Notes: a model not told the origin generated them from the sequence alone. A stretch of 64,000 nt of DNA from Coprinopsis marcescibilis (GCA_004369085.1 ML210172.1:172421-236420); one strand, 5' to 3'; positions 35,235 to 48,230 are shown, counted from the first letter of the stretch. Translations and numbers: made by a program.

Positions 35235-38200
35235 ATGGCCACGGCAGTTTATCAAAGCGCGGCTGCGACTGCGAGCTTTGGGAGTCTGTTGGAGACGAGG
35301 GAGAGGGATGAGAAGGCACCCAGGTCCCTGACGCTTTCGACGACCAAGTTGGAGCGGTTGCTGGAACACGATGGGGGACGAGTTAGTCCTGCTGTAAGCA
35401 GCGCAAAGTATTCGGAACTTTTCTCGACGCCCCAGTCGAGTCCCATAGACGGCTACAACCCCTTTTCACCGACTGCGGTGATGGAGGAAACGGGGCCCAT
35501 AAGTTTGCCTCCGCCTCCCCGACGGTTGATGAGGAAGAAGAAGCCACCTCCACCACCAGCCCCATTGCAATCTCCCCCAACCTCCCCAGTGATCAAGGTA
35601 CCAACACCGAAGAGCAGCACACCAGAAATGGCCAACACGGCGGCGGGACCGACTGGGCAGGAGGATGCGTCAAGAAATAATCAGGAAGCTAGTTTGAAGA
35701 AACTGGCGTCCATCAACTCTTTGTATTCAGGGGCGATGACGGGTTCTTCGTCTTCGCTGCTGACGGTGAACCAGGGTTCTATTAGATCAGAGCCTTCGTT
35801 CGAAGAGCTCGTCGTCCACAAGAAGACTTTCTCGACCGACCGACCGCGTATCATCTCCACCATCTCTATCCCACCATCCCTTCTCAGCATTCCATCCGTC
35901 CCTACCCCGATTACAGAGCGGTCTGAGTGCTCAGAATCGAGTGCGCAGGTATCGGATCACCAGAGACTGCCAATTGATGACAGAGACTCACCTCCTGCTA
36001 CTCCAATCCAGGCGGAGAGCGACAGGAGCGAGGTCCTGCCGGCGAACGATGTGGACGGTATCTGGAGAAGCGTTGGGGGGTCTCCGTACATTCCTGACGC
36101 TGTCCAGGAGTCGCCAAACCTGTCGTCGCTGGGCCCTAAATATGCGACACTGCCGCTGAGAATTGAAAAGGCTGGCCACACGAAGCCCAACCCTTTCTAT
36201 ATGCCATCTGACAGCGCAGGACAGGCATATGATGAACCGCATGTGGTGAAGGGGCCATCACTGATTCGCAAGGGCTCGAGGACGAAAGGACCTAGCAACA
36301 TGACGGCAGAGACGACGACAACGGTCAAAAGTGGACGAAACCGGGGGAAGTTGAGCAAAGGCAGCAGGGATATAAAGATTGATAACAAGGGGTTTAGGTT
36401 TCCTGAAATGCCTTATGGGATTTTGGTTTCAGCGTACGGACAAGCGACAGTGCCTGCAGACAATCCTTGGCGGCACCGACCACTGCTTTCCCACGCAAAA
36501 TCACTGTCGAGGTCGTCGGCCGGCTCACTTGACTCGGCTACTACATATAATCCACCGTCGTCCATCGATCTAGGCCCCGACCACAGGATCAGCATATCTA
36601 GCTCCATATACCCCTCGTCGTCAGCCAACAACGACGACGCAGACTACATCCAGATCCACGACCACAACGACAACGACGACTACGACTACGACAACCCCAC
36701 CGACGACTGCCACGACCCAAACGACATTCTCCAGGAAATCCAGAACGAGCAGGTCATCGACTCTGACAACTACCAGCTCATGTCTATTCTCTCGGGGTCG
36801 CGCGTCGCCCACAACATAGCCCAGGCATCTGCTCCAAAGCCTCCAGTTCCATCAACCCCCAAGCCCAAATACAGCAGGAGGGCACTTTCGCCGCGGTCGT
36901 CACCGTCGCAGTCGCCAGTCGCACCCAGTCTTGTCTTTGAGGGATACGATCTGTCCAATGGCGAGCTACCACCAACCACAAACTGGCTCCAGCAGGACGA
37001 GCGCGCAGACCTGATCAGAAAGTCTCGCAAGCTTGCTCGCGTCTTTGGATGCACGCCAGGGCCAGAGGTTATGGCCTATCAGGACTGTTCGCCCCGCATC
37101 TCCCAGCTATCATCAAACCGATCAACAAGCAGAAATCTTCACCAGCGCTATCCACTATCGTTCACAAACGACCTCGATAGCTCTGCTGCACTGAGGCCGC
37201 GGCGGGCGTCAGCCTGGCCATCTCCTACCGAGTCCCATTTCTCCATATCACCGGGAAGACGTCACTCAGCTCCCATGAGCCCTGATGACATTTCCTTCCT
37301 CAACGCTTCAAGTCCCTTATACGAAGCCAGCCTTTTCCAGGTAGCTTCCCAGTTCCGGAGTGAATCGGTAGCCTCACACTTTGAGGAACCAGCTGACCCT
37401 CCCGTTGCGACTACTATTTCTGCGCCCGTGCCGGCACTGGCTCCGGTTGCACAAGTTCCAGATGCTCTATCACCTCGCACGTCCTTCATTGATCTCTATC
37501 TCTCCGATGAGGAGATGCTTGATGACGGTAGCATTAGCGAATCCAGCAAGACAGAGACACATCGCGCTCCTTCTCCTTCCCAATCACTCTCGGAAAACAT
37601 GAATCCAGAGCAACTCGCAGAGGAGGAACGCAAGCGCAAACGGGACAAACTGGCCAAACTCCATCGCTATCTAGGCTCGCGGGTTCCAGCCAGCTTGGTT
37701 TTGGGAACCTCTGATCCCGAAACCAACTTGCCGCCGCCTGCGCAAGGCTCTTCTCGAGCCCCCAAGAGCTCTTCCTCCGAAACAGAGGAATCCACCGCGA
37801 AGAAAGCCTGGTTGCGGCGGCGCCAGAGCAGTTCCGCAGCCTTGCCTTCTACCTGGCCTGATGAAATAGAGCGCAGCAAGGAAGAGCTTGACAACAAGGA
37901 GAAGGCCATTAATGTACGGCGAGCGCAGAAAATGGAAAAGGTAAGCATCAGGACCCACTTTGCTTCGCTTATCATATACATCATCACATGGATGCGCGTT
38001 ATTCATTCCCGTTTTCATTTGTCTTTTAGGTGTTTGGAGTCGCACCACCTCAAACGCTTTACCATACCCGCCACTCACCCTCACCTTCTCTACCCAATGC
38101 GACTATCGCTTTTGCTACGGCACCTAAAACGCTCGGGAACCCCTCTGCCTTCATACCCTCATCGGAGGCTGTATACTTTACTAAGAACCCTAATCGATCA

Positions 38201-39008
38201 TCCTACCAGAAGCCGAAAAACAAGAAGAACAACCGTCCATCGACTGCTGATTCTAGCAAGGCTTTACTACCCAAAGGACGCCGGTCGTCCTCCGGGTTCG
38301 ACGAAACGTCACCTGTAGCGGAAACATTCAACGCATTTGCACCATCTGGATCGTATAACAACGGACGAGGATCTGAAATCTACAACCACTATCAACACTC
38401 TTTCAACTCACTCAACGACATTCTGGATCGAGTGCGTTCCTCCGCCGTATTTATTTTTATTCCATATCACTAACAGCACATTTCCATTATTTTATTTCAA
38501 CTTTAGGACGATCGTGAATCCCTTCTTGAGCTACACAACTACCTTAATGGTGACGCCGTCGCTCAAGGATCTGGTGCGCTCGAAGACGTCTCCAACAACT
38601 CGGTTCGGAGTCGCAAGGCGTCAGACGCCTCCACCTTGACCGACCGTCGTCGTTCGCTCCCAGCTCGAGCCTCCAACAGCTCACTCAACACCGTCGCCAG
38701 TGAGGCCCCTGGTACCTCACCAAAGCCGGATATCACGGACTTTCAATTACGTCGACGCAGAGCTGCTAAACTGACGCAGTTCTTCGGCGTTCACTATCGC
38801 GAGTTGATCAATGATGTGCTCGAGAGCCTTGAGACCGGCTTAGACCACGAACAAAAACGCGGAACCTTGCAGGCCGAAGAAATCGAGGTACGTTCCTTTC
38901 ACTCATTTTGCTTCCTTTCTTTTGGCTCACGAAGCTCTTTTTACTCTGTCACAGGATTTGGTGAAGAAACTCCGAGAGTTGAAAGTCAAACGTGAAGGAA
39001 TGTTTTGA
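35235..39008 (+). CDS. Large disordered protein with a conserved basic C-terminal segment
   Basis: Function not recognised. About 1,150 residues in four exons, starting MATAVYQSAAATASFGS. Most of the protein is Ser/Pro-rich and disordered, with a polyproline block (PPPPRRLMRKKKPPPPPAP) and an Asp/Asn/His/Tyr-rich acidic tract (about 36630-36720). The last exons form a more conserved part: SFNSLNDILDR|DDRESLLELHNYL, then RRRRAAKLTQFFGVHYREL, INDVLESLETGLDHEQKRGT, and a final helix DLVKKLRELKVKREGMF. Helical content and the AAKL..FFG motif suggest a small interaction domain or coiled coil. No membrane segment or enzyme motif is visible. Introns near 37939-38028, 38429-38507 and 38887-38954. Confidence 0.8.
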
Positions 39009-39225
39009 CAGTGACTTCCAATTTTGGCACATTAAGAGTCGATCCTTTGAGCAGCGCCTTTCTTTCTTTCTTTCTCTCTCCTCCCCCATCCCATCTTTTA
39101 ACTAGCATAACATCTTACGCTCATTAAATATCTCCTCGGAATTGCGTTTCTGTATATCTGTACATATATAATGGCTGGAGCATCGGTAGAATAAATAAAT
39201 AATAACTGGCTACACGGACTACGTA

Positions 39226-42152
39226 CTACAAAATAACGAGATCCCCCTGACAAGAACTGCACCAGAACACGTGCGATTCATCTAAAAATTGAGGCCGATG
39301 TATGAGATGATGTGAAGAATGAATTTGGGTGTCATGTTCCTCTTTCCCGGAAAGAGAATGAACGGGTGACAGGGTTCGTAGAGGGGGTTGTGGAGAAACA
39401 GCCACTTCGCTCTCAATCCGGGCCTTAAGCATGCTCAGACTGACTTTGCGTTTGTGCAATGTTTCCGGGGACAGTGCTTGATCGAATACAGTCCGAGAGA
39501 GAGCAGATGGGGGCGGTAGGTTGTGAACCGAGCGACGAAGATCGCGATCTTTGCCTCTACTTGACGGCCGTGAAGGAATACTGGGAGAGTAGGATCTCGG
39601 CGGCTGACGAGAAGCCCCCTGCAGCCGCGTAATTTGGTCTTGTAAAGCGGAAACTTGCTTTTGCAATTCATGCGTTTTCGTCCGACTTTCGTGAACTTGG
39701 TCTTCCAGCGCACGAACTTGCGAGTGTGCAGCCGATATTTCGAGCGCGTGCTGCTGGCGTATGGAGCTCAAAACCTCCTCATCAAGCGATCTCGGAGCTT
39801 CGGTTGCGGTCGGAGAAAGAGCAGTCTGACGCAAGCGTTCGATTTTTTCGTCCTTGGCCGCAAGCTCAGCCTGCAGGCTTTCTAGCTCGTTCTGTACACG
39901 CTCCAAGATTCCTTGCTCTTCGTCCTATAGACGCAACTCAGTTTCAAACAGTTCGTGACAGCGGGAGCAAAACGCACCTGAGCACTCCGACGCGCATCCA
40001 ATTCATCTCGGACATTTGACAATTCTTCCAACTGGGCTTGTGCTGCTTCATTCAGGCGATCGATTTCTAGTACACGACGAGATGCTTCTTGGTGCTGAGT
40101 TGTACGCTGGGCTTCGAGAGTCTTGATGCTCGCCAACGCTGTGTCAAGCTCCTCCTGCAATTGGTTGTAGTTGTTTTGCAACTCCGCGAAGTCTGTATGC
40201 ACGGATCCAGCTTCCCTTTCCTTGCTTGCGAGTGCTTCTTTCCATTTCTTGACCGAGTCGGCCTCTTTAGATTGATATTCATCGACCGACGCCTCGAGTT
40301 TCTCGATGATGGTGTCACGCTCCTTCAAGGCACGCTGTGCGGATTGGACCTGTTCTGCGAGATCCAACTTGGCGTCCGTGAGCTCCACGATCTTCGGTCG
40401 CATCTCGTCAAGGGAGCGCATCAAATTTTTCCCTTCCAACTGGAGACTCCTAGTTGTCTTTTCCGATTCATCCGCCCTACGATTGGCACTCTTGACCTCT
40501 GTTTGTAGCACCTGGACTTGTCGAGTATATGTTGAAATCAGGGAATTTGCGCCAGACAGCTTTTCTTTCAATTCGGTTACGACGGCTTCGTTCTCGGTAA
40601 GCTGCGTGCGTAAGTTGGCAACCTCTTGTGCTGCGGTATCCCGTTCCGAAGAAACATTCCCAATTTGAGTCTCCAGGTCTTGCACTTTGGCCTCTAGATT
40701 CGTCACCTTAGCCTCATGTTCTTCTTCACGTTTCGAAACGTTCTGGAATCTGGAGTCCAGTCCATCTTTTTCGGACTTGAGGGAAGTGTAAACCTGCAAA
40801 TCAAGCGTTAGGAGATCAGTTTGAGGTAAATGTAAGCACACAAGGTAGCGTTTTTTTTTTTTTACCTTTTGAAGCTTTGATAGCTGGAACTCGAGTTCGT
40901 CAGCTCGATCCTGGGAGTTCTTCAACGAGGCCTCGAGCTTATCAACGCGGTCATCGTTTTGAACTTGCTCCGTTAGGTCCTGTAGGCGGCGACCTGTTTC
41001 TTCGGCCTCTTTCCTTGACTCGTTTGCTGCGGTTGTCGCGCGTTGCAGTTGTATTTCCTAAACCAAACTTCAATGCGAAATCTCACAGAACCGTCGGTAT
41101 ATGCGCACCAAATCGCGAGCTTTCTCGTTCAGTTCCTTCTCCTTTATTTGATACTCGGATATGCGCCGAGTCGCGTCGCCTACTTCGGTCTGTACAGCGT
41201 GAAGTTGCTCACTCAACCCTTGAGATCGATTTCTCTCAGACTCTAACTCGTCTTCTGTCCCTTGCAAGCCTGAGATAAAAGTTAGCTTTATAGCAATCTT
41301 CGATAGAATGGCGTTACATACGAGCCTCAGAATCTTCCCTCTTCTGGAGTTCGTTCATGAGGGAAGCCTTCTCTGAAACCAAGAACGCGATGGTATTTCG
41401 TTCGGTCTCAAGTTGTCGATCCTTCTCAGCCTCTAGCTCGTGCAATCGCCTTTGGAGATGCTCAGCGCGGATTTTCTCTTCCTCCAGGAACTGTTCCGAC
41501 TTCTGCGAGGCTATCCGACTTGTTATTCATCCTTCACCGCGATCCGACAACCAATATGCTCACCCGTTAGTAGGTCTTGCAGACGCTTAACGTCTGCTTG
41601 GAGGGCAGAGTTGATGGACTCTAGGGATTTGATTCTCCCTTCGAGTAATGCCCCATTCCCGTTGCCGATTTGACTCTTGGCAGCTTGAGCTGGTCCTGGC
41701 GTGGCTGGTTTTGACTGGACTCGAGGTGAAGCTGAGTCTACGCGGGAAGGAGGCGGGCTTGCGCGATTTAGTGAAGAGATCCAGGCGCTATCTCCAGCAT
41801 CTTGACCGAAACTAGGAGAATTCAGCCGATACTATCGTTTGAGTAGCCACAAACACCTACACATCCGCAATATCGCGCTTGTCTCCGTCAACACTAACCC
41901 CCTGCTCTCCTTGTGCCGGTGCTGGTTCGCTGGGAGCAGGCGTTAGGGTTCTTGCGGGTGCCAGTGGGGATGCAACTGCGCTTGCAGTAGCTGCAAGATC
42001 ACTGCTTGAATCCGCGGCCTTCTTCTGTTGTCGCCTCTTGGCCAGCTGCAATATGATTCTGGCCTTTAGATTTCCCGCTGGTTCTTAGAGCAATGTATCC
42101 ATACCAAAGCCTTTGCTCTGGCTGCCTTTGCCCCACGGTCATCCTCCGACAT
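39226..42152 (-). CDS. Long coiled-coil protein with C-terminal CxxC motif
   Basis: Reverse-strand gene starting MSEDDRGAKAARAKAL at 42152. An intron joins it to LAKRRQQKKAADSSSD and an Ala/Pro/Ser-rich stretch. The remainder, about 700 residues, is almost continuous heptad coiled coil rich in Glu, Lys, Gln and Leu (for example VANLRTQLTENEAVVTELKE, DLETQIGNVSSERDTAAQEV). The C-terminal part is Ser/Pro-rich and the protein ends SHVFWCSSCQGDLVIL, a CxxC pair with a conserved-looking terminus. It could be a Golgi tether, a cytoskeletal linker or a nuclear-pore/spindle protein. Sequence alone does not decide. The short conserved tail is the best handle for finding orthologs. Confidence 0.85.
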
Positions 42153-42699
42153 GTTATATAGGACGATGGAAATGTGTTGAAGAGATAGGTAACGACTGCA
42201 ACGCCGGTGAGCGCGACAGAAATACCCAGAATTGTGACGTTGCTGACCGCCAAATATGGCAACACGTCACAGTGACGCTTCATCCAACGTAAAAGTACTT
42301 AGAGTCGCAAAGCTTCACGGATCGGGTCTTCGTTTCGTTGTTAGGTGTAACAGAGGGCATGTATGATAGAATAACAGGGATATATACACGACTGTATTCC
42401 AGAAATAAGGATATAATTCGGCAGTATATCTGAGATCAAAGAAAAGGTGAAGCAAGGAGAGACACGACCTAGTTAAAACTGGTAGAATAGGGAAAAACTA
42501 CAGCTAGTTGAGGAACACCAACGCAATCTGCAGGAACAAGGGTAATGAAAACGGAGGCCAGGCTGGAACATAGAAATCGTTCCTGCGTTCAGGACGAGAA
42601 GCTTCGTAGACGAGTAAATTGAAGATAAAATACTGTATGTCGGTACATGCCGACAAGGATATTGGTTAGCAATACACAAAGCCCATTCCAGTGGGGTTT
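42153..42699. other. Intergenic region
   Basis: About 550 nt holding the 3' flank of the G-beta gene and the promoter of the coiled-coil gene (both reverse strand). No gene seen. Confidence 0.4.
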
Positions 42700-43968
42700 T
42701 TAAGCCCAGACCTACGCATATTTGTCAGTTATCTGAGATATAAACGATTGGGATGTGCTTACCCTGAGGGTGCTATCCCAGCTTCCGGTACAAAGAGCCA
42801 TTCCATCAACACTGACGCCGAGGCAACTGACTCGGTTTTCGTGACCAGTCAGAACCCCAACACGTTCACCCTTCAAGGTGTCCCAAACATTGCATGTCCA
42901 GTCATCGTAGCCACCAAAGAGAATTCGCCCAGAGATGGAGAATGCTACGGAGGTGATTCCGCAGAGAATGTTGTCGTGAGTGAAAGTATTTAACTCCCGA
43001 TCAGCACGAATGTCAAACAAGCGGCAGGAAGCGTCGTCCGAGCCTGTAGCAAAGGCATCGCCGTTAGGGAAGAATCTGAGGAGCGGGTTAGCTTGTCAAG
43101 TCACGTGAAAATGTGAGGGGGGAGACGTACGATACGGCGTTAATGTCAGACTCGTGTCCAGTGAAGGTCTGTGTTGCACGGCCAGTTCGAATATCCCAAA
43201 GCTTGGCAGTAGCGTCGCAGGCACCCGAGACGAAGGTATTCATGTTGGGGGCCAAGGACAGACTGGAGAGTAAAGCCGTGAGTTAGGGGTTCCCTGAGAG
43301 AAAGAAAATAGGATACCTCATAACGTCACCAGTGTGGTCGCTAAATTCAACTACTCTGACACCGGCTTCAATGTCCCACAGCATACAGGTCATATCGCCA
43401 GAACTGGTGACAATTTGACGGTCATTGATGAATCTGCAGCAACTGAGGTAACCTGAGTGTGCGCTCAATTCCCGGGCGCCTCGAGCGTTGGTTCCGTCCT
43501 TGCTGCTATTCAAGTTGTAGATAGAGCAGATGTTGTCGAGACCACCGCAGGCGACGAAATTTCCTGACGGTGAATAGGCACAAGTCATGACCCAGCTTGA
43601 TCTGAGGGGAATGGCGTGAACTTTGTTGGTGGTATAAGCATCCCAGACGATAAGCTTTCCATCTTGAGAGGCTGAAACGAGATGGCGACGGTCGGCAGCC
43701 CAATGCATGGCATAAATCTTGGCCAGATGGCCCCTCAAGGCACGTCTGGGTCGCATCACGATTCGTGGGAGAGCATCAACCTCAGCAGCCATTGCACGAA
43801 CTTTTGACGAAGAATTGAGAAGACATGAAAGGGATACGAACGGATAGACTCACGACTGGTATCGGCAGACGACTCTTTCTTTGCCCTGATCTTTTCCTTC
43901 AAACTCTCCGCCTCTCGACGAGCGGCTGCAATCCGCTCCTGAATATCGCCCTGGCCACCTTGAGACAT
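42700..43968 (-). CDS. Heterotrimeric G-protein beta subunit
   Basis: WD40 G-beta of pheromone or nutrient signalling. It starts with the typical amphipathic coiled-coil N-terminus ([31 protein letters not shown]) that pairs with G-gamma. An intron precedes [20 protein letters not shown]. Seven WD blades include [60 protein letters not shown] and [20 protein letters not shown]. The very short last exon (after an intron that begins GTAAGCACATCCC) encodes only VWA and a stop at 42700, the usual DSTLRVW end. Length is about 350 residues, normal for the family. It represents the canonical fungal G-beta1 rather than RACK1, given the N-terminal helix and the blade sequences. Confidence 0.95.
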
Positions 43969-46966
43969 CTTGGTTGGCTGTTACTGAAATTGCCTAAAGG
44001 TGTTGCGTGAGTGTTATTGGGGTCCCTAGTGAGTAGAAAGGAGAAGAGAATGTGAGAATGCGCAAAATATGGAGGTTAAAGGGGGATGGTACCTATGAGA
44101 CGAGAAAGGGTGAAATAGACAAGAAAGTTGGGTAGGAACTCGGTTATCTGGGACGAAGAGGATCTGGGGCTCGACGTCGACTCTGACAAAGACACAGGGA
44201 GCTCAACCTGTCTCGAGGACGTTGGCAACGACGACGAAGGTAGAAATTGGGTTGGTGGGAAGGAATTCGAGACTCGGAGCCCAGCTGTTGATGCTGACCT
44301 TTCCCGCAACTTGCCGCCTGATTTGATGAATATTAACCGCTCCGCTCGAATTTTCATCTGCCTCAAGCTTCAAATTTCAAACCGATCCAACAGCGCATTC
44401 ATTATTCTATCCTCTGTCACTAACCGTCACCACAACCAATGTTTCTTCTAAATGGTTTCATTATATCCCACCCAAACCACTATAATTTGCCACACCTTGT
44501 CAACATCAGTCGATAGAATGGCCTTTTTTCTGTGCCAGTGCGTCTCAACTCCGCACATCATATCCTTATCAGCGCATCGACAACGACAATGGATACCTGC
44601 ATATTCGGCCAGCCGCTGCTTCTAAATGTCTGCTAGGAATTTCACTTGTGCTCTTGCAGTCTCAGCGACATGTCTGGCCTGATTTGCCCTTCAATTGGTT
44701 CCTTGCCCTTCCTTCAGGCTTCAGGCACGTTGACAGAGCGGACACAGAATTGGAATTGCCCGCATTTCAAGAGGCCAACTGCGTACATAGCAACACCAAC
44801 AGTTTTCTGCTTCCATTCGGAAGGATTCCCATTCTGACATAAAATTGATGCTACGCGTAACATCCACCACTGCTCCTGGTGACTCTCGATGGCAACACTC
44901 TCCAACTGCAAACGCAACTAGCATGTTTGTCTGCAGTGCGTGTGCTGGCTTGTGCTGGCTCGCTCCATTCCTCGATTACCGGTCACCTATAAATGGATGC
45001 TTCAATTCTTTGCGTCTCCCAACATTGCTATTCTTAAAGTGGCTCCGTCAAATAGCTGATACTTCGAATTCAATTCCCCGCCCAATTTACCATCTCCACC
45101 GGTGTCATTCAATTCGATTATCCGTCCGTCACGAACCCGGCTTCTCTCCCATCTGGTGGCACGAACGGCGAACAGGCAAACACTTGTCTTCATGTGATCT
45201 CGGTGCCTTTGAGGACTTCAGAACAAAGTTCTGTCCGTTATCTCCAATGCACCCAATAACCCGCCTCCAATTGTTGGTTTTAGAATGCAAATCTTCATCT
45301 CCGTCCTCCAAATTACGTCTGGTGCGATATCATATTCCGGTTGGAACTGTGTTCATTTTTGTGTTATTTTGACTGGAAATGTTCTGCGCAATGGGAGAGT
45401 TTGTTGGCAATTTCTGCGCAGCAATTACCTCACGCTCCAGGGATCTGACCCACTTGCTGTCCCAAGGACTGAATCCGGTTGTCGAGGCGTCGATCCCGGG
45501 CCAGCATGGGGTTTAATCCGCCTAGGGGACGATTTTACACGACGGTATCCTATTACGGTTGGTTGGCTTTTATTTCCCAGTGGATTGCCTAAGAGACCTC
45601 CGTTTAGAGCATTTGGCTATTGGCCTACCTTCAACCGTTCCCAGCACCTCATCTAGGTCCTAATCAGCGGGATCAAAGTCCATTTCCTTGGAGCCTACCT
45701 GCTACCTTCGGCATGGCATGTCTTTTCCCGGAATCTGCTTTAATTGCTGCATTTTTCACGGCTTCATACGGCACAATTGTGCGTAGTACGTCGTGGCCTT
45801 CTGACAGGTTTACTTCCGAGAGCAATTAATTCTCCCCTGATGTTCATTTCAATGCTGTTTTTCGAAACCTCAGGGCCGAAGAACGGTGGACCCACAACGC
45901 AAATTGCCTCGAGTCTGAACATGTTCCTGACCCGCAGTAGTTGATTGGCTCACAGTGGGTCGTTCAATAATCTGCTTGGGATTTACTGAGTCAGTTTTAC
46001 CTCCTTCCAGTAGTCGCTGACTCGGTAATTTCTGACGAGTACTTTGAAGGGAAAAAAATGCACCGTGTTTCCCGTAAGTTCACAACAGAAGCAAGTGTTT
46101 AAATCCGCCGTGGTGTGAATTCGCAGAGGAACTGAGGCAGATCCAAAATAACACATATAGCACTGCTGAAAACCCGACCTTCTATTCCCTCGTTGGGTAA
46201 TGAATCACGCTTCTTTTGGTGGTGATATCCAGCCTCGACGACACCGAGTCTGTGACACTCTGTACTCCTAGAATCCCCGGAAACTATGTTTGTTTCGTCC
46301 ATCTCTCAGCGATGTTGAACTTGCTGGGTCTGCTGAACCAGAAAAAGGTGAGTTTGTTGATACAAAGTTATACGATCGACAACCCAGGCTGCGGATCTTC
46401 ATGAATTTCACAAGGGGGAGGTTCAACAGTCTGCGTGGCCACCTCGTGGGGGGACCATGGTGTACGCTCAAGCTAGAAGCCGCCTGTTTATGTTTCCACC
46501 GTTCCGGGACCATGGCTGCGAGTGCTGCAGCGAACGACAATGCACGGAAATCATATCGCTTACCGTCAGCCGTTGTGGCTCGCCATGCCGCGGTGCTCGC
46601 AGCCGTTCCCCTTTCGTCGTCCAGCTCGTTTCAAAGATATTACCTGCGTACTCTGCGATGGCTGCTTCTATTCTGTCCGCCGCCTTTGACCTTTAACCCT
46701 CACGCAACCTTACTACCTTGGTTCCAAGACCAACTCCTCTTTCATTCACCGCCTTCGCTGCGTCTGGAAACCAGCGCTCGCCAGAGCACCATGCCACCTA
46801 CACCCCCTCTCAGGCCTGATTTCATTTGATACTATGAGGCCAGAACTACGACGGCGAACAAATGCATCCTATGCTCTGCGTTTCAAGGCGTTGGCCTTGG
46901 AACAAAGCCACTGGTACATAAGTCCTGTGTAGGTCGTCCGATGTAGTAGCAAAAAGCACAGTTTCA
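43969..46966. other. Gene-poor stretch
   Basis: About 3 kb between the G-beta start and the first dsRBD gene. It includes the G-beta promoter (roughly 43970-44450). Open frames at 44845-45372 and 46290-46829 on the forward strand have odd composition (Leu/Pro/Cys/Trp-rich, no splice logic), and I do not support them. No transposon ends, tandem repeats or RNA gene recognised. Confidence 0.45.
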
Positions 46967-47350
46967 ATGCCCAGCGGTAAGTCAACCACTTTGTGCAGTG
47001 TCCAGCTCAACACTCAAGTCTCTTGCCCAGACGCAACCTCCCAACTCAGCCAATGTTCGTCTTATCTGTTTTGTATATCAACGACGCTCATGCGACGCCA
47101 CAGACCTCGATAAGCTCGGGCGAGGATCGTCCATTAGCTGGCAGGAAATCACATATGGACCAGCCCATGATCAGAAATGGAAGTGCGTTTGCAAAAGTAC
47201 GCCTCTTTGTCTGCCCCATACCAAATAACTCTCGCTGACGCACGTATAGTCGACGGCGAGCCACGAGGCGAAGGAACCGGCTCTCACAAGCACGTCGCCA
47301 AAAACATTGCCGCCGCACAGGCACTTCAATATCTTATCGAGGAGACTTAA
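46967..47350 (+). CDS. Stand-alone dsRBD microprotein (copy 1)
   Basis: A 75-residue protein that is essentially a single double-stranded-RNA-binding domain. Exons: 46967-46976, 47031-47054, 47104-47196, 47250-47350 (10, 24, 93 and 101 nt). All introns are phase 1 and 49-54 nt long. The protein begins MPSDATSQLSQYLDKLGRG (helix 1), continues SISWQEITYGPAHDQKWKC, then VCKIDGEPRGEGTGSHKHVA and KNIAAAQALQYLIEET. It keeps the G.G.G loop, the KxxAK helix-2 residues (SHKHVAK) and the AAxxAL end that define a dsRBD. There is no Dicer, ADAR or kinase partner domain. Its role is unknown. Possible roles are a dsRNA sponge, a modulator of silencing or a ribosome-associated factor. Confidence 0.82.
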
Positions 47351-47946
47351 TGTAATGTCCGACCTCGGATTTGCACAGGCGACTTTCCAACACTTGCAGC
47401 TGGCCTCAAATGACCATCTGTTAAGTTAGCGTAGACATCAATGCTCCATTATTTAACTCGCATATGACATTTCTTATCCTTTCATTCCTGGAGAATGCTA
47501 TCTGTATCAGTTGGTCAATGGGTATATCTTTTTGAGACAATGCATCGCCTGGGCGGATCGGATCGTTCAATCCCTTCACCTGTATCTGTCGAGCATCTCA
47601 CCAGGACCCTGTGTCCTCATGACCCTGTGAGACCGAGAGGAATCAATACTCTCATGTCTTACGGATTGTCATCTTGTTGCGCAACAAGCCAAATCAAGTT
47701 GAGCGACTCCAAAGAATCATGCCAAGAGGATAGCTCTGTACCTCGAGGCTCGCTCGCAACCATCTTCTATTTTACCGTGCGCAGGATTGTCAGGCATTCT
47801 GCTTATGCCGCATGACTGCGAAGACCTAAATTCTCGGAGCGGATGTTTTCCAAGTATCTCTGTTTCGACCTGTATCCCACAAACAACTGAATTGTAATGG
47901 AGAGAAAGGTCACACCTTCACTTACATGGTCTGATTTTGTGATGGA
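47351..47946. other. Intergenic region
   Basis: About 600 nt downstream of dsRBD copy 1. A 106-codon forward frame at 47495-47815 has no motif and is not called. Likely 3' UTR of copy 1 and the 3' flank of the reverse-strand small gene. Confidence 0.4.
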
Positions 47947-48230
47947 CTAGGAAGCTTTTTGACGGACTCTGAGGTCACTTGATTTTTTGCGACCGCAGTT
48001 TGTACATCGTTTGACACCAGACAAACCTGAAACGAGGTCCCCCAGATCAATGGGTAAACGATCTGCGGCCTGGTCCTCTTTCGGGACGCTTTCCACCGGT
48101 CGTTCGGTTTGCGGACCTGTATATGACTTGTTGAGCTGTAAACTAAACGCAGGGAAAGAAATGAATCTCAGATACAGATATGACACATTTCAAGTTGCCA
48201 CTTACGCTCGAGGACTATGTCAGAATTCAT
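47947..48230 (-). CDS. Possible small orphan gene
   Basis: Weakly supported. An exon at 48206-48230 (MNSDIVLER) with a perfect donor GTAAGT can be joined in phase 1 to 47947-48116 (acceptor ATACAG). This gives a 64-residue protein rich in Glu, Arg and Asp (PQTERPVESVPKEDQAADRL, then KRCTNCGRKKSSDLRVRQKA). The same frame stays open upstream of the ATG to about 48320, so the start may lie further up. A single CTNC pair hints at a metal site but is not a finger. It lies between the two dsRBD genes on the opposite strand. Confidence 0.3.

Noticed and set aside
44845..45372. 175-codon forward frame in the gene-poor stretch
   Set aside because: Composition is untypical of a protein (many Cys, Leu, Ser, Trp), with no splice logic, motif or promoter.
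46290..46829. 179-codon forward frame upstream of the dsRBD genes
   Set aside because: No recognisable fold, low-complexity Leu/Ser/Pro, and no supporting signals.
46977..46998. 22-nt intron in dsRBD copy 1 (GTAAGT..GTGCAG)
   Set aside because: Too short. A 54-nt intron with the same donor gives exon lengths and phases identical to copy 2.
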